A DNA stretch of 64,000 bases, taken from JACVRW01 sp963808545 (GTDB lineage Bacteria > Actinomycetota > Thermoleophilia > Solirubrobacterales > Thermoleophilaceae). The translations under genes were made by a program, and so were the position numbers. The notes below the pieces were generated by a model that did not search any database, had not been told where the DNA came from, and saw only the letters and a program-made list of their open reading frames with translations. The stretch covers positions 744,001 through 808,000 of the forward strand of contig CAWEGB010000008.1 of the NCBI GenBank assembly GCA_963808545.1. The letters are read 5' to 3'. Below are positions 1 through 9,588 of this stretch, one piece after another. Position 1 is the stretch's first letter; each line of letters begins with the position of its first letter.

Positions 1-59
1 ATTCCCTTTATCTCGACGGCCGCCAGCTCGGGGGCGGCCAGCTTGCTGCTGCTGGACAT
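1..59 (-). CDS. N-terminal fragment of a protein running off the left edge
   Basis: Only the first 19 codons lie in the window, beginning MSSSSKLAAPELA. The ATG is preceded at a normal distance by AAGGAG, which supports it as a real start. It follows the ferritin-like lipoprotein gene on the same strand after about 30 bases, so the two probably form one transcript. In actinobacteria two ferritin-like genes often stand in tandem, so this could be a second one. That is inference, because the fragment carries no diagnostic motif. Confidence 0.55.
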   Translation of the reverse strand, partial: MSSSSKLAAPELAAVEIKG

Positions 60-91
60 AGGTGTGTCTCCTTTTCTCTGACCGCGCCGGC

Positions 92-775
92 TCAGGCGAG
101 GAACGGCTTGACCTGGGGCAGGACCTCTTGCATCGAGGCCGGCTTGGCGAAGGCGCCGTCGGGGACGATCGTCTTCCCCACCACGAGGTTGAGAGCCGCG
201 GCGTGGCGGGCCTCGATCGAGTGGATCGACAGCGCGGCGGCCAGGATGTCCTTGGACTTGATCCGGGCCGCCTGGCCCAGGTAGGCGGCGGCGCCGAGGT
301 TCTCCACCACGGCAGCCGTCTCCAGCACCTTCTTCTCGCCGCCCTCCAGGACGGCATCGAAGTTGGTCTCGGGCCGCTGGGGCTTGCCCCCGAGGTCCTT
401 GACCACACCGGTCAGCGTGTCCACGTGCGCCTGCTCGGAGTCGCGGATCAGCATGGCGGTCTTGCCCAGCTTCTTGTTCTTGACCACCCCGGAATCCAGG
501 ACCGCGTTGTAGAAGTCGGTCTCCAGATGCTCGAGGGTCAGCGCGTACTGGACGATCGCCAGGTCTCCGCCCGCTCCGGTGTCGGCGTTCGTGGACTTGT
601 CCATCGTGCCCGAGCTCGCCGAGTCGTCATCGTCGCCGCACGCGGCGAGGAAGATCGCGAACGCTCCCGCGGCCCCTGCGCCGCCCATCATCTTCAGAAA
701 ACGTTTGCGTGAGCCGGCGTCCTCTGCCAGCTCGTGCAGCGCCCCCTGCTGCTCCTGCTGTCTTGTTTCTTCCAT
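92..775 (-). CDS. ferritin-like domain lipoprotein
   Basis: A 227-residue exported protein. The N-terminus has a Tat-like signal (SRKRFLKMMGG, with Lys-Arg where twin arginine is usual), a hydrophobic stretch and a lipobox ending AAC at about residue 46, then an acidic and Ser/Thr-rich linker. The rest, from about residue 70, is a four-helix ferritin-like domain of the Ferritin_2 type: the EHLETDFY stretch and the later DSEQAHVDTL stretch carry the Glu and His positions expected for a di-iron site. It probably acts at the outer face of the membrane in iron binding or oxidative stress; the substrate is not known for this family. Start chosen at the ATG behind a G-rich Shine-Dalgarno stretch. 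Confidence 0.8.
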   Translation of the reverse strand: MEETRQQEQQGALHELAEDAGSRKRFLKMMGGAGAAGAFAIFLAACGDDDDSASSGTMDKSTNADTGAGGDLAIVQYALTLEHLETDFYNAVLDSGVVKNKKLGKTAMLIRDSEQAHVDTLTGVVKDLGGKPQRPETNFDAVLEGGEKKVLETAAVVENLGAAAYLGQAARIKSKDILAAALSIHSIEARHAAALNLVVGKTIVPDGAFAKPASMQEVLPQVKPFLA

Positions 776-808
776 GCCCCCCTATGCGCCAACCTGGCGC
801 GAAACGGA

Positions 809-1561
809 TCAGCGGGCCCGCGCCAGCACCACCAGTCGCCGGGAGCCCAGCTCGAATGGGGTACGCGCTCCCGGGTCCCCGAGCAGCTCGTCCACCGTAA
901 AACCCGCGCCCTCCAAGAGGCGCACGATCTCGGCGGCCGTGTACACGTGATGCACCGACACCGCGCGCTCGGGCTCCCTCCCCTGTGCCGACAGCTCCAG
1001 CTCGGTGACGATGCGGCTGCGGCGTACGTCGTAGCGGTGTCGTCCCCGCATCCGCACGCCGTCCACGTCGTGGTCGAGGCTCTCGTTGAGGGGGAAGGCC
1101 GACTCGGCCACGGTGGCCGTCTCGAGCACGAGGCGTCCTCCGGTCCGCAGAGCGCGGCGAGCTGCGTTCAGCTGCTCGACGGTCCCCTCGTGCGGGAGAT
1201 AGCCGAAGCTGTTGCCCCAGCACACGAACGCGTCGTACTGCCGGGTCGGCGCCTCGCGCACGTCGGCCACCTCGTAGCGGACATCCACGCCGCGCTCGGC
1301 GGCCACGCGCCGGGCCTCGGCGATCTCCGGCGCGGAGATGTCGATCCCGCTGACCTCGAGGCCGCGCTCGGCCAGCCGCACCGCGATGCGGCCGGCGCCG
1401 CAGGGGGCGTCGAGCACCCGCCCGCCCGCGGGTAGGTCGAGCAGAGCGGCAATCGCCGCGGCGTCGTCATCGGCCCAGGGCTCTGACGCCGCGCGCCAGA
1501 ACTGGGCCGCCAGTCCTTCCATGAAGTCGACGAACCAGTCGTCGGAGACCTGCTTCAGCAC
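809..1561 (-). CDS. class I SAM-dependent methyltransferase
   Basis: A 250-residue soluble enzyme. Motif I for S-adenosylmethionine binding is VLDAPCGAGR near residue 50, followed by the acidic end of strand 2 (SGIDIS) and a motif-II region DAFVCWGNSFGY. The fold is the Methyltransf_11/25 type. The acceptor substrate cannot be read from the sequence. The GTG start has GGAAG eight bases upstream. It lies downstream of the alpha/beta hydrolase on the same strand, with a strong hairpin between the two genes. Confidence 0.75.
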   Translation of the reverse strand: MLKQVSDDWFVDFMEGLAAQFWRAASEPWADDDAAAIAALLDLPAGGRVLDAPCGAGRIAVRLAERGLEVSGIDISAPEIAEARRVAAERGVDVRYEVADVREAPTRQYDAFVCWGNSFGYLPHEGTVEQLNAARRALRTGGRLVLETATVAESAFPLNESLDHDVDGVRMRGRHRYDVRRSRIVTELELSAQGREPERAVSVHHVYTAAEIVRLLEGAGFTVDELLGDPGARTPFELGSRRLVVLARAR

Positions 1562-1577
1562 TTCGGTACTTCCTTTC

Positions 1578-1615
1578 GGCTCGGTGAGATTGCGCTGGCG
1601 TCAGCGCGCCGAGCC
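1578..1615 (-). promoter_or_regulatory. two-tier hairpin ahead of the methyltransferase ribosome binding site
   Basis: An outer perfect 7-bp stem (1578-1584 with 1609-1615, GGCTCGG/CCGAGCC) encloses an inner perfect 6-bp stem (1592-1597 with 1602-1607) with a 4-base loop. In the transcript it ends directly before the methyltransferase Shine-Dalgarno. There is no U tract, so an intrinsic terminator is unlikely. An attenuating or mRNA-stabilising structure is more plausible. Confidence 0.4.
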
Positions 1616-1677
1616 GGCGGCGAGGTGCTGCGAGAAGAGGCTGTGACGGTGCTTGAGCAGAGGCGTCGAAGCCAAGC

Positions 1678-2352
1678 TTAATCCTCGAGAAAGCCCCTGA
1701 CAAGCCCGGCGGTCTCGCCCGGCTGCTCGAGCGCCGGAAGGTGGCCGGCGCCCTCGATGGTCACCAGCTCGGCGTCCTCGATCTCGCGGGCCAGGCGCTG
1801 GGCGATCGCGTGAAAGTCCGGCCTGTCGTGCTCACCCACCGCCACGAGGGTCGGGGCCCGCACGGCCGAGAGGTCGATGCCTTCGGGGTCGCGCTCCTCG
1901 GCCTGGGAGGCCAGCTGCAGCTCGAACGAGCGGCGCTGGGCGGGGCCGATCACATCGGCGAAGCCAGGAGCCCAGAAGCGCACGTTGAGGTCCGTGGCCG
2001 CGTCGAGGTCACCCTCCTCCAGCAGCCGGTCTTCCTCCTCGGCGTAGTCGCGAATCTCGTCGGACCAGTCGTGGTCGGGCAACGGCGAGTCGAGCAGCAC
2101 CAGGTGCGTCACCAGCTCGGGCGACCGGGTGGCCAGCTCCAGGCACACCTGCGCTCCGTAGGAGGCGCCCACCAGAGCGGCGGGCCGGCCGGCCAGATGC
2201 GCCTCCAGATCCTCCGCGTGCGAGAAGTCGCCGCTCTCCGGCATCGGCGTGTCCCCGAAACCGCGCAGCTCGTGGGTCTCGGCCCCCGGCAGCTCGAAGC
2301 CGTCCCACATGCGGGAGTCGGCGACGCCGGCGTGGACGAGGATCGCCCGCAG
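1678..2352 (-). CDS. alpha/beta hydrolase, probable CTG start
   Basis: An alpha/beta-hydrolase-fold enzyme. The nucleophile elbow is GASYG (Ser), the acid is the Asp in GEHDRPD, and the catalytic His is in GAGHLPALEQP near the C-terminus. The first ATG (2308-2310) would begin at MWDGFEL and cut off the first strand. Reading upstream in frame gives RAILVHAGVADSR, the expected strand and oxyanion-loop start, beginning at a CTG codon (2350-2352) seven bases after the lepA stop. No ATG, GTG or TTG covers this part. With the CTG start it is 224 residues. It is downstream of lepA and probably cotranscribed; the substrate is unknown. Confidence 0.75.
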   Translation of the reverse strand: MRAILVHAGVADSRMWDGFELPGAETHELRGFGDTPMPESGDFSHAEDLEAHLAGRPAALVGASYGAQVCLELATRSPELVTHLVLLDSPLPDHDWSDEIRDYAEEEDRLLEEGDLDAATDLNVRFWAPGFADVIGPAQRRSFELQLASQAEERDPEGIDLSAVRAPTLVAVGEHDRPDFHAIAQRLAREIEDAELVTIEGAGHLPALEQPGETAGLVRGFLED

Positions 2353-2359
2353 GGCTCGC

Positions 2360-4183
<1,824 letters not shown>

Positions 4184-4236
4184 TCTCCCGAGCTTACGTA
4201 CTCCTTCGACCGCCCGAGTACTCTGGCGCCGGACTC

Positions 4237-4635
4237 GTGGCAAGCAGTGACATCGAAGTGGTCAGGGCGGTTTTCGCCGCCTTCGGCACCCGGGACGTCG
4301 AGGGCGTGCTCGCGCTCACGAGCGAGAACGTGGAGTTCAGGCCGATGACCAGCGAGGTCGTGGGTCGCACCGAGCCCTATCGCGGGCACGACGGGATGCG
4401 GATGTATTTCGCCGACGCCGCGCGAGTCTGGGAAGAGCTGAGGCTCACGCCTCAGGAGTTCCGCGAGGTCGGCGAGATCGTGCTCGTCACCGGGCGGGTG
4501 GTCGCCCACTCCCCCGCCCGCACGATCGTCGGCTCCACGGGCTGGATCTTTCGCGTGCGCGACGGCAAGGTCGTGCAGGGACGCGTGTTCCGGTCCGCGT
4601 CCGACGCGATCCGAGCCGCGGCGGAGGAGAGCTAG
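4237..4635 (+). CDS. SnoaL/NTF2-like (ketosteroid-isomerase-fold) protein
   Basis: A 132-residue single-domain protein. The opening VVRAVFAAFGTRDVEGVLAL, the central YRGHDGMRMYF and the closing GWIFRVRDGKVVQGRVF are typical of the SnoaL-like half of the NTF2 fold. Members include polyketide cyclases and many uncharacterised proteins, so the reaction is not assignable. The GTG start has no clear Shine-Dalgarno; a TACTCT hexamer ends 12 bases before it. It is divergent from lepA and its last four bases overlap the convergent ferritin-like gene. Confidence 0.7.
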   Translation: MASSDIEVVRAVFAAFGTRDVEGVLALTSENVEFRPMTSEVVGRTEPYRGHDGMRMYFADAARVWEELRLTPQEFREVGEIVLVTGRVVAHSPARTIVGSTGWIFRVRDGKVVQGRVFRSASDAIRAAAEES

Positions 4636-5069
4636 GGCCGGCGACGAGCGCGCAGCAGGTAGTCCACCTGCTCCTGCTTTCGCATGATCATGTGCTCGAG
4701 CCGGTGCTCGACGGCCTCCGAGGCAGCCTCTCTGCCGGTGGGCTCGATGGCCGCCTGGAGCGCTTCGAGCGCCTCGTTCTCGGCCTCGATCAGCCGGTCG
4801 AGGGCCTCGGCGGGATCGGCCACGAACTCGAGATCGGCCACCTCGGTGGTCGGCTCGCCTCCCAGCGCGGCCACCTTCTCCACGAGCCGAGTGGCGTCCT
4901 CGAGCTCCGAGAGGGCGTGCTTGCTCATCTTGTCGGCGTGGGCCTGGTACTCGAGGCCGATCACGCTGCCGGCCACCAGCGAGTAGTTGAGCACCGATCG
5001 GTGCTGAAGCCTCAGCGCCTTGTTGAGGCACCTGATCTGCTCTTCGACATCCATCTCTTCTTCGGGCAT
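4632..5069 (-). CDS. ferritin-like (bacterioferritin-type helical bundle) protein
   Basis: A 145-residue helical protein without a signal peptide. The order LNKALRLQHRSVLNYSL, then KHALSELEDATRLVEKVAALGGEP, follows the bacterioferritin/DUF455-like bundle including the GGEP turn. Two positions that usually bind iron look altered: the first-helix Glu is Gln (LRLQHRS) and the EXXH-type His appears as Asp (ELEDAT). It may therefore not be a normal ferroxidase. The ATG has AAGGAC just upstream. It lies immediately after murJ on the same strand. Confidence 0.6.
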   Translation of the reverse strand: MPEEEMDVEEQIRCLNKALRLQHRSVLNYSLVAGSVIGLEYQAHADKMSKHALSELEDATRLVEKVAALGGEPTTEVADLEFVADPAEALDRLIEAENEALEALQAAIEPTGREAASEAVEHRLEHMIMRKQEQVDYLLRARRRP

Positions 5070-5078
5070 TGACCGTCC

Positions 5079-6684
5079 TTACCCACCGGACCGGCCTCGG
5101 CTAACGAGCAGCCTGCGGATCTGTCGCGCCTCGGGCACGCGGAGCAGCCAGACGCCGATCGCGTAGATGGCCAGCCCCGCGCCGATGCCGGCGAACACCG
5201 AGGCGATCTGGGCGAGCAGTGAGCGCCCCAGCGCACTCGTCGAGCCCGTACCAGACCCCGTAGGCAGCGCCGGCCAGGAGCGCCGAGGCGACCAGCATCC
5301 GGATCGTGGCCGACAGCAGCAGCGGGCCCTCGAGTCCTCCCAGCTCGCGACGCAGGATCCAGCCCTGGGCCGCGCACATCGCGATCGTGCCCGCCACGGT
5401 GCCCAGCACGATGCCGGTGATTCCGAGCGGCTTGTAGAGCAACGCGGCGAGCGCAACATTGATCACCAGGTTGAGACCCGCCAGCGCCGTGGTGGCCCAC
5501 GTTTGCTGGAGCGAGAAGAACGTGCGGGAGAAGAGCAGGCTCACCCCCTGGAGCGGCAGCGAGATCGACCACCACACGAGCGCCGTGGAGGTCAGCTCCG
5601 TGGCCTCGGGCCCGAACGCGCCGCGCTCGAACACGAGCCGCGTGATGGGCTCGGCCAGCACCGCCATCAGTACCGCGCTCGGGATCAGCAGCAGGCAGAT
5701 CTGCCGCACGCCGGTGCTCATCGTGTGGCGCAGCTCGTCCCTCGCGCCCCGGGCGGCGAAGCGCGACAGCGTCGGGAACAGGATCGTCGCGATGGAGATC
5801 GAGAACAGGCCCTGCGGGAGCTGGTAGATCCTGAACGCCTTGTCGATCGCCGCCGGCGCCTGGTCGGACACGAGCGTGCCGAACAGCGAGTTGATCAGGA
5901 GGCTGAGGTTGATCAGGCCGAGCGTGATCGTCACCGGCAGCATCAGCCTCAGCACGCGGCGGACGTGCTCGTTGCGCAGGTGCAGCTGCAACCTGAACTG
6001 GCCCCCGCGCCCCCGCAGCCAGGGCAGTGGCAGGAGGAACTGCACGACCGTCCCCGCCAGGACCCCGATCGCGTAGGCGTAGATCTCGTCCTCCTCCGGG
6101 AAGGTGGGCACGAGGCCGACGAGCGCGAGGATGATGACCACGTTCCAGGCCACCGGAGCCAGGGCCGGGACGGCGAAGTGCTCGAACGAGTTGAGCATGC
6201 CCACGGTGAGCCCCGACAGCGCGAGCAGGATGACGATCGGGAACATGATCCAGGCGAGCTTCACCGTCAGGTCGGCGAGCGGTCCGTCATCGTCGAAGCC
6301 GGGGGCGAACACGCCCATGATCGGCTCGGCCAGGAGGATGAACAGGGCGGTGACGGCGCCGAGCGCCAGGCAGATCAGGAAGAACAGCGTCGAGGCCACC
6401 CGGAAGGCCTCCCGGCGTTCGCCCCTCTCGAGCAGCTCGGTGAAGACCGGCACGAACGCGCCCTGGAGGGCGGAATCGGCGAACAGCGCGCGCACCAGGT
6501 TCGGCACCTGGAAGGCGATCGTGAACGCGGACATGACCGCGGTAACGCCGAAGAAGTACGCGGCCAGGATCTCCCGGGCGAGGCCGAGCACCCGGGACAG
6601 GCCGGTGGCGAACGAGAAGAACGCGGTGTTGCGGGCCAGCCGGCTGGCGTGACTGCGCTGCTCCGGAGCGTCGGTGCTGCTCAC
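5079..6684 (-). CDS. murJ: MurJ lipid II flippase, frameshifted near the 3' end
   Basis: A polytopic membrane protein of the MviN/MurJ family that flips lipid II across the membrane for peptidoglycan synthesis. From the GTG at 6682-6684 the N-terminal FSFATGLSRVLGLAREILAA stretch and the succession of hydrophobic helices are typical. After YGVWYGLD (about 5239) the frame becomes charged and non-membranous and stops at 5101. The reading frame one base over continues as ALGRSLLAQIASVFAG and a last helix ending LLRVPEARQIRRLL, stopping at 5079-5081. Skipping one base near 5238 restores a normal MurJ of about 534 residues. Either a real lesion or a sequence error. Confidence 0.85.
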
Positions 6685-6746
6685 GGCACGGGCGCTACAC
6701 TTGGCCTCCGCCGCGCCCGGACTGCCGGACGCGGCATCGGTTCTCT

Positions 6747-7010
6747 ATGGCCAACATTCATTCACAAGAAAAGCGGATCCACCGGGCGGAGCGGGAGCGA
6801 CTCGAGAATCGCCGCCGTACCTCTCAGGTCAAGACCTGGTTCCGCCGCCTCGAGGACGCGGTGAGCGAGGGCGACGCCGAGCGCGCCGACGCGGAGCATC
6901 GCTCCCTCGTATCGCGCATCGACAGGGCCGTCAAGTCGGGCGCCCTTCATCGCAACAGCGCAGCCCGCAAGAAGTCCCGGGCGGCCCGCATCCGCTCGCA
7001 GGCCTCCTAG
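6747..7010 (+). CDS. rpsT: 30S ribosomal protein S20
   Basis: An 87-residue, Lys/Arg/Ala-rich protein that binds 16S rRNA. It begins MANIHSQEKRIHRAER and ends with the KSGALHRNSAARKKSR segment characteristic of S20. It is divergent from murJ across a 62-base gap that contains a TACACT hexamer near 6693. The rpsT-holA-comEC neighbourhood is common in Gram-positive genomes. Confidence 0.97.
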   Translation: MANIHSQEKRIHRAERERLENRRRTSQVKTWFRRLEDAVSEGDAERADAEHRSLVSRIDRAVKSGALHRNSAARKKSRAARIRSQAS

Positions 7011-7065
7011 CGCCCCGCGCTCTCCTTCGCGGCCGGTCTCCGGGCCCTCTGTAGGGTCCCGCCGC

Positions 7066-8559
7066 ATGGAAACGCGACTGCTGATCGGGGGCGAGCAGGT
7101 GGCGGGCGAGGGCGACCCGCTGGTCATCGAGAACCCCGCCACCGAAGAGACGCTGACCGAGCTGTCCGGGCCGTCCGACGAGCAGGTCGACGCTGCCATC
7201 GCCTCCGCGAACGAGGCCTTCCCCGGCTGGGCCGCCACGCCGGCGGTCGAGCGCGCCGAGCTGCTTCACGAGGTCGCAACCCGCATGCGCGATCGCACCG
7301 CTGAGCTGGCCCGCGCGCTGACCCTGGAGGGCGGCAAGCCGCTGGTGGAGAACGCCGACGAGGTGGGCTGGACGGCGGCCGCGTTCGACTACTACGCCGA
7401 GATGGGACGCAACTTCGCCGGGCGAGTCATCCCCTCGATCGAGGCCACGCAGCTCGCGCTCGTCGTCAAGGAGCCGATCGGCGTGTGGGGCTGCATCGTG
7501 CCCTGGAACTACCCGCTGCTGCTTCTGTCGTGGAAGGTGGCGCCGGCGCTCGCGGCCGGAAACACGGTGGTGGCCAAGCCGTCCGAGCTGACTCCGGTGT
7601 CGACGCTGATGCTGGCCGAGTGCTTCGACCACCTTCCCGCCGGCGCGTTCAACGTGCTGGCCGGGGCGGGTGCGGTGGGAGAGGCCCTCGTTCGCGACGA
7701 GCGGGTGGCCGGGGTGGCCTTCACGGGCTCGGTGGACACCGGCAAGCGGGTCGCCGGCCTGTGTGCCGAGCGGGTGGCGCGCATGAACCTCGAGATGGGC
7801 GGCAAGGACCCCTTCATCGTCTGCGCCGACGTGGCCGGCGACGTCGAGGTCGCGGCCAAGGGCGGCGCCTGGGCGGCTTACCTGAACGCCGGCCAGGTGT
7901 GCACCTCGGCGGAGCGCTTCTACGTCGACCAGTCGGTGTACGACGACTTCGTCTCGGCCTTCGTCGACTACACCCGCTCCCTGCGGGTGGGCGACCCGCT
8001 CGACGAGTCCACCGACGTGGGCCCGATGGTCTCGGCGCGCCAGCGCCAGAAGGTGGAGAGCCAGGTCGAGGCGGCGGTGGCCGCCGGCGCGGAGGTGCTG
8101 GTGGGCGGCGACCGCGCGGGGCAGGACCGCGGCCACTTCTTCTCGCCCACGGTGGTCACCGGCGCGGCCGGCGAGACCGATCTCCTGCGCGAGGAGACGT
8201 TCGGGCCCGTGGCTCCGATCGTGCCGGTCGGCTCTCTCGACGAGGCGATCGCGCTGGCGAACTCCACGCGCTTCGGCCTGGGCGCCAACGTCTACACCCG
8301 GGACCTCGAGACGGCCGTGCGCTGCCTGCGCGAGATCCGCGCCGGCACGGTGTGGATCAACGATCCACTCACCGACAACGACGCCGGGCCGTTCGGCGGA
8401 ATGAAGCAGTCCGGCTTCGGTCGCGAGCTCGGCCAGGAGGGCCTCGAGGCGTTCCAGGACACCAAGCACGTCCACATCGAGACCAAGATCGCTCCGAAGG
8501 AGTGGTGGTACCCCTACGCGCCGGGCCAGGCTGCCCCGCCGTCGGGGGCGGGCGCCTGA
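7066..8559 (+). CDS. NAD(P)-dependent aldehyde dehydrogenase
   Basis: A 497-residue soluble enzyme of the aldehyde dehydrogenase superfamily that oxidises an aldehyde to the acid. The cofactor region is VPWNYPLLLLSWK with FTGSVDTGKRV, the general base Glu is in LEMGGKDP, and the catalytic Cys is in NAGQVCTSAERF. The C-terminal FGGMKQSGFGRELG is typical of betaine-aldehyde/aminobutyraldehyde/aliphatic ALDHs, but the substrate cannot be fixed. The ATG sits eight bases after a TAGGGT hexamer with no Shine-Dalgarno, so a leaderless mRNA is possible. Convergent with holA (11-base gap). Confidence 0.92.
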   Translation: METRLLIGGEQVAGEGDPLVIENPATEETLTELSGPSDEQVDAAIASANEAFPGWAATPAVERAELLHEVATRMRDRTAELARALTLEGGKPLVENADEVGWTAAAFDYYAEMGRNFAGRVIPSIEATQLALVVKEPIGVWGCIVPWNYPLLLLSWKVAPALAAGNTVVAKPSELTPVSTLMLAECFDHLPAGAFNVLAGAGAVGEALVRDERVAGVAFTGSVDTGKRVAGLCAERVARMNLEMGGKDPFIVCADVAGDVEVAAKGGAWAAYLNAGQVCTSAERFYVDQSVYDDFVSAFVDYTRSLRVGDPLDESTDVGPMVSARQRQKVESQVEAAVAAGAEVLVGGDRAGQDRGHFFSPTVVTGAAGETDLLREETFGPVAPIVPVGSLDEAIALANSTRFGLGANVYTRDLETAVRCLREIRAGTVWINDPLTDNDAGPFGGMKQSGFGRELGQEGLEAFQDTKHVHIETKIAPKEWWYPYAPGQAAPPSGAGA

Positions 8560-8570
8560 CGGCGGCGGCG

Positions 8571-9533
8571 CTAGGCCGCGGCCCGGGCCAGCGCCAGCGA
8601 GAAGGCGGCGTCCTCGTCGAGCTGCAGCTCCCCGCCGCCGCGCATGGTGACTTCGAGCTCCGCGAACACACACAGCGCACGGGCGAGTGAGGCGGTGTCC
8701 GCCTTCTTCGCGCGGGCGACTGTCTTCTTGGCCAGCCACGGCGGGGCCTTCAGCGACTCGCCCACCTTCTGCTCGGGCAGTCCCGCCTCGAGCAGCGCGG
8801 CCGCGCGGTGCACCTCTCGCAGCCGGCGCACGACGGGGAAGACGAGCCGCCCGGGCCGCTCTCCGTGGGCCTCCAGCTCCTCCGCCAACGCCAGCGTCTC
8901 GCGCAGGTCGCCCGCCACCAGTGCATCGGCGAGGTCGTAGGCCTGCGGCGCGTTGTCGGCCGCCGCGAGCTGCTCCACGTCGTTCGGGCCCACCGTCGCC
9001 GACGGGTGCACGGCGATGGCGATCTTCTCGAGCTCGCGCGAGAGCCGCTGCTGGCTCGAGCCCACGCGTTCGACCAGCTCCTTGGCCGCCTCCCGGTCGA
9101 GCTGCACGCCGAGCTCCCGGGCCCGTTCCGCGCACCACTCGGGGAGCTTCCACGGCTTCGGCGCGGCGTACTCGCGCACCTCTCCCCCGGCCGTCTCGAC
9201 GGCCTTGCACAGCTGCTTCAGCGCCTTGCCGCGGACGATCAGGACGAGCACCGTCTCCGGCGGAAGCTCTTCGAGCGCCGCCTCGAGTGGCGCCAGCCGC
9301 GCCGCCTTCCAGGCGCCGGCGTCGTCCACCAGGAGGTAGCGCGTTCCGGGCTCGAAGCTCAGCACGGACAGGGCGCCGGCGATCTCGGCCGGGTCGCTCT
9401 GCCGGGCGTCGAAGGTCTCGAGCCCGCCCGGCCCGCGCTCACCATCGGCCCGCTTGCGCACCCGCGCGCGCCAGGCGTCGATCTTGGCGTCGTCGTCACC
9501 ACAGACCAGGTAGGCGGGGCTCAGGTCGGCCAC
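8571..9533 (-). CDS. holA: DNA polymerase III delta subunit
   Basis: A 320-residue clamp-loader subunit that opens the sliding clamp. The N-terminal YLVCGDDDAKIDAW, the PETVLVLIVRGKALKQLCK segment and the LAAADNAPQAYDLADALV segment fit the HolA family, as does the all-helical C-terminal domain. It follows comEC on the same strand after 55 bases, the usual comEA-comEC-holA order. Confidence 0.9.
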   Translation of the reverse strand: MADLSPAYLVCGDDDAKIDAWRARVRKRADGERGPGGLETFDARQSDPAEIAGALSVLSFEPGTRYLLVDDAGAWKAARLAPLEAALEELPPETVLVLIVRGKALKQLCKAVETAGGEVREYAAPKPWKLPEWCAERARELGVQLDREAAKELVERVGSSQQRLSRELEKIAIAVHPSATVGPNDVEQLAAADNAPQAYDLADALVAGDLRETLALAEELEAHGERPGRLVFPVVRRLREVHRAAALLEAGLPEQKVGESLKAPPWLAKKTVARAKKADTASLARALCVFAELEVTMRGGGELQLDEDAAFSLALARAAA

Positions 9534-9588
9534 GCCCGCCAGTCTACGAAGCCGTCAGGCGGCGCCCGTGGGCGCGCCGGCCCCCCGG

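Noticed and set aside
5167..6864. A 565-codon plus-strand frame opposite murJ and overlapping rpsT
   Set aside because: Glu/Arg/Gln-rich antisense shadow of a membrane protein gene; rpsT occupies its 3' part in another frame.
6931..9210. A 759-codon minus-strand frame opposite the aldehyde dehydrogenase and through holA
   Set aside because: Its composition is typical of an antisense shadow, and both genes it covers are well supported in other frames.
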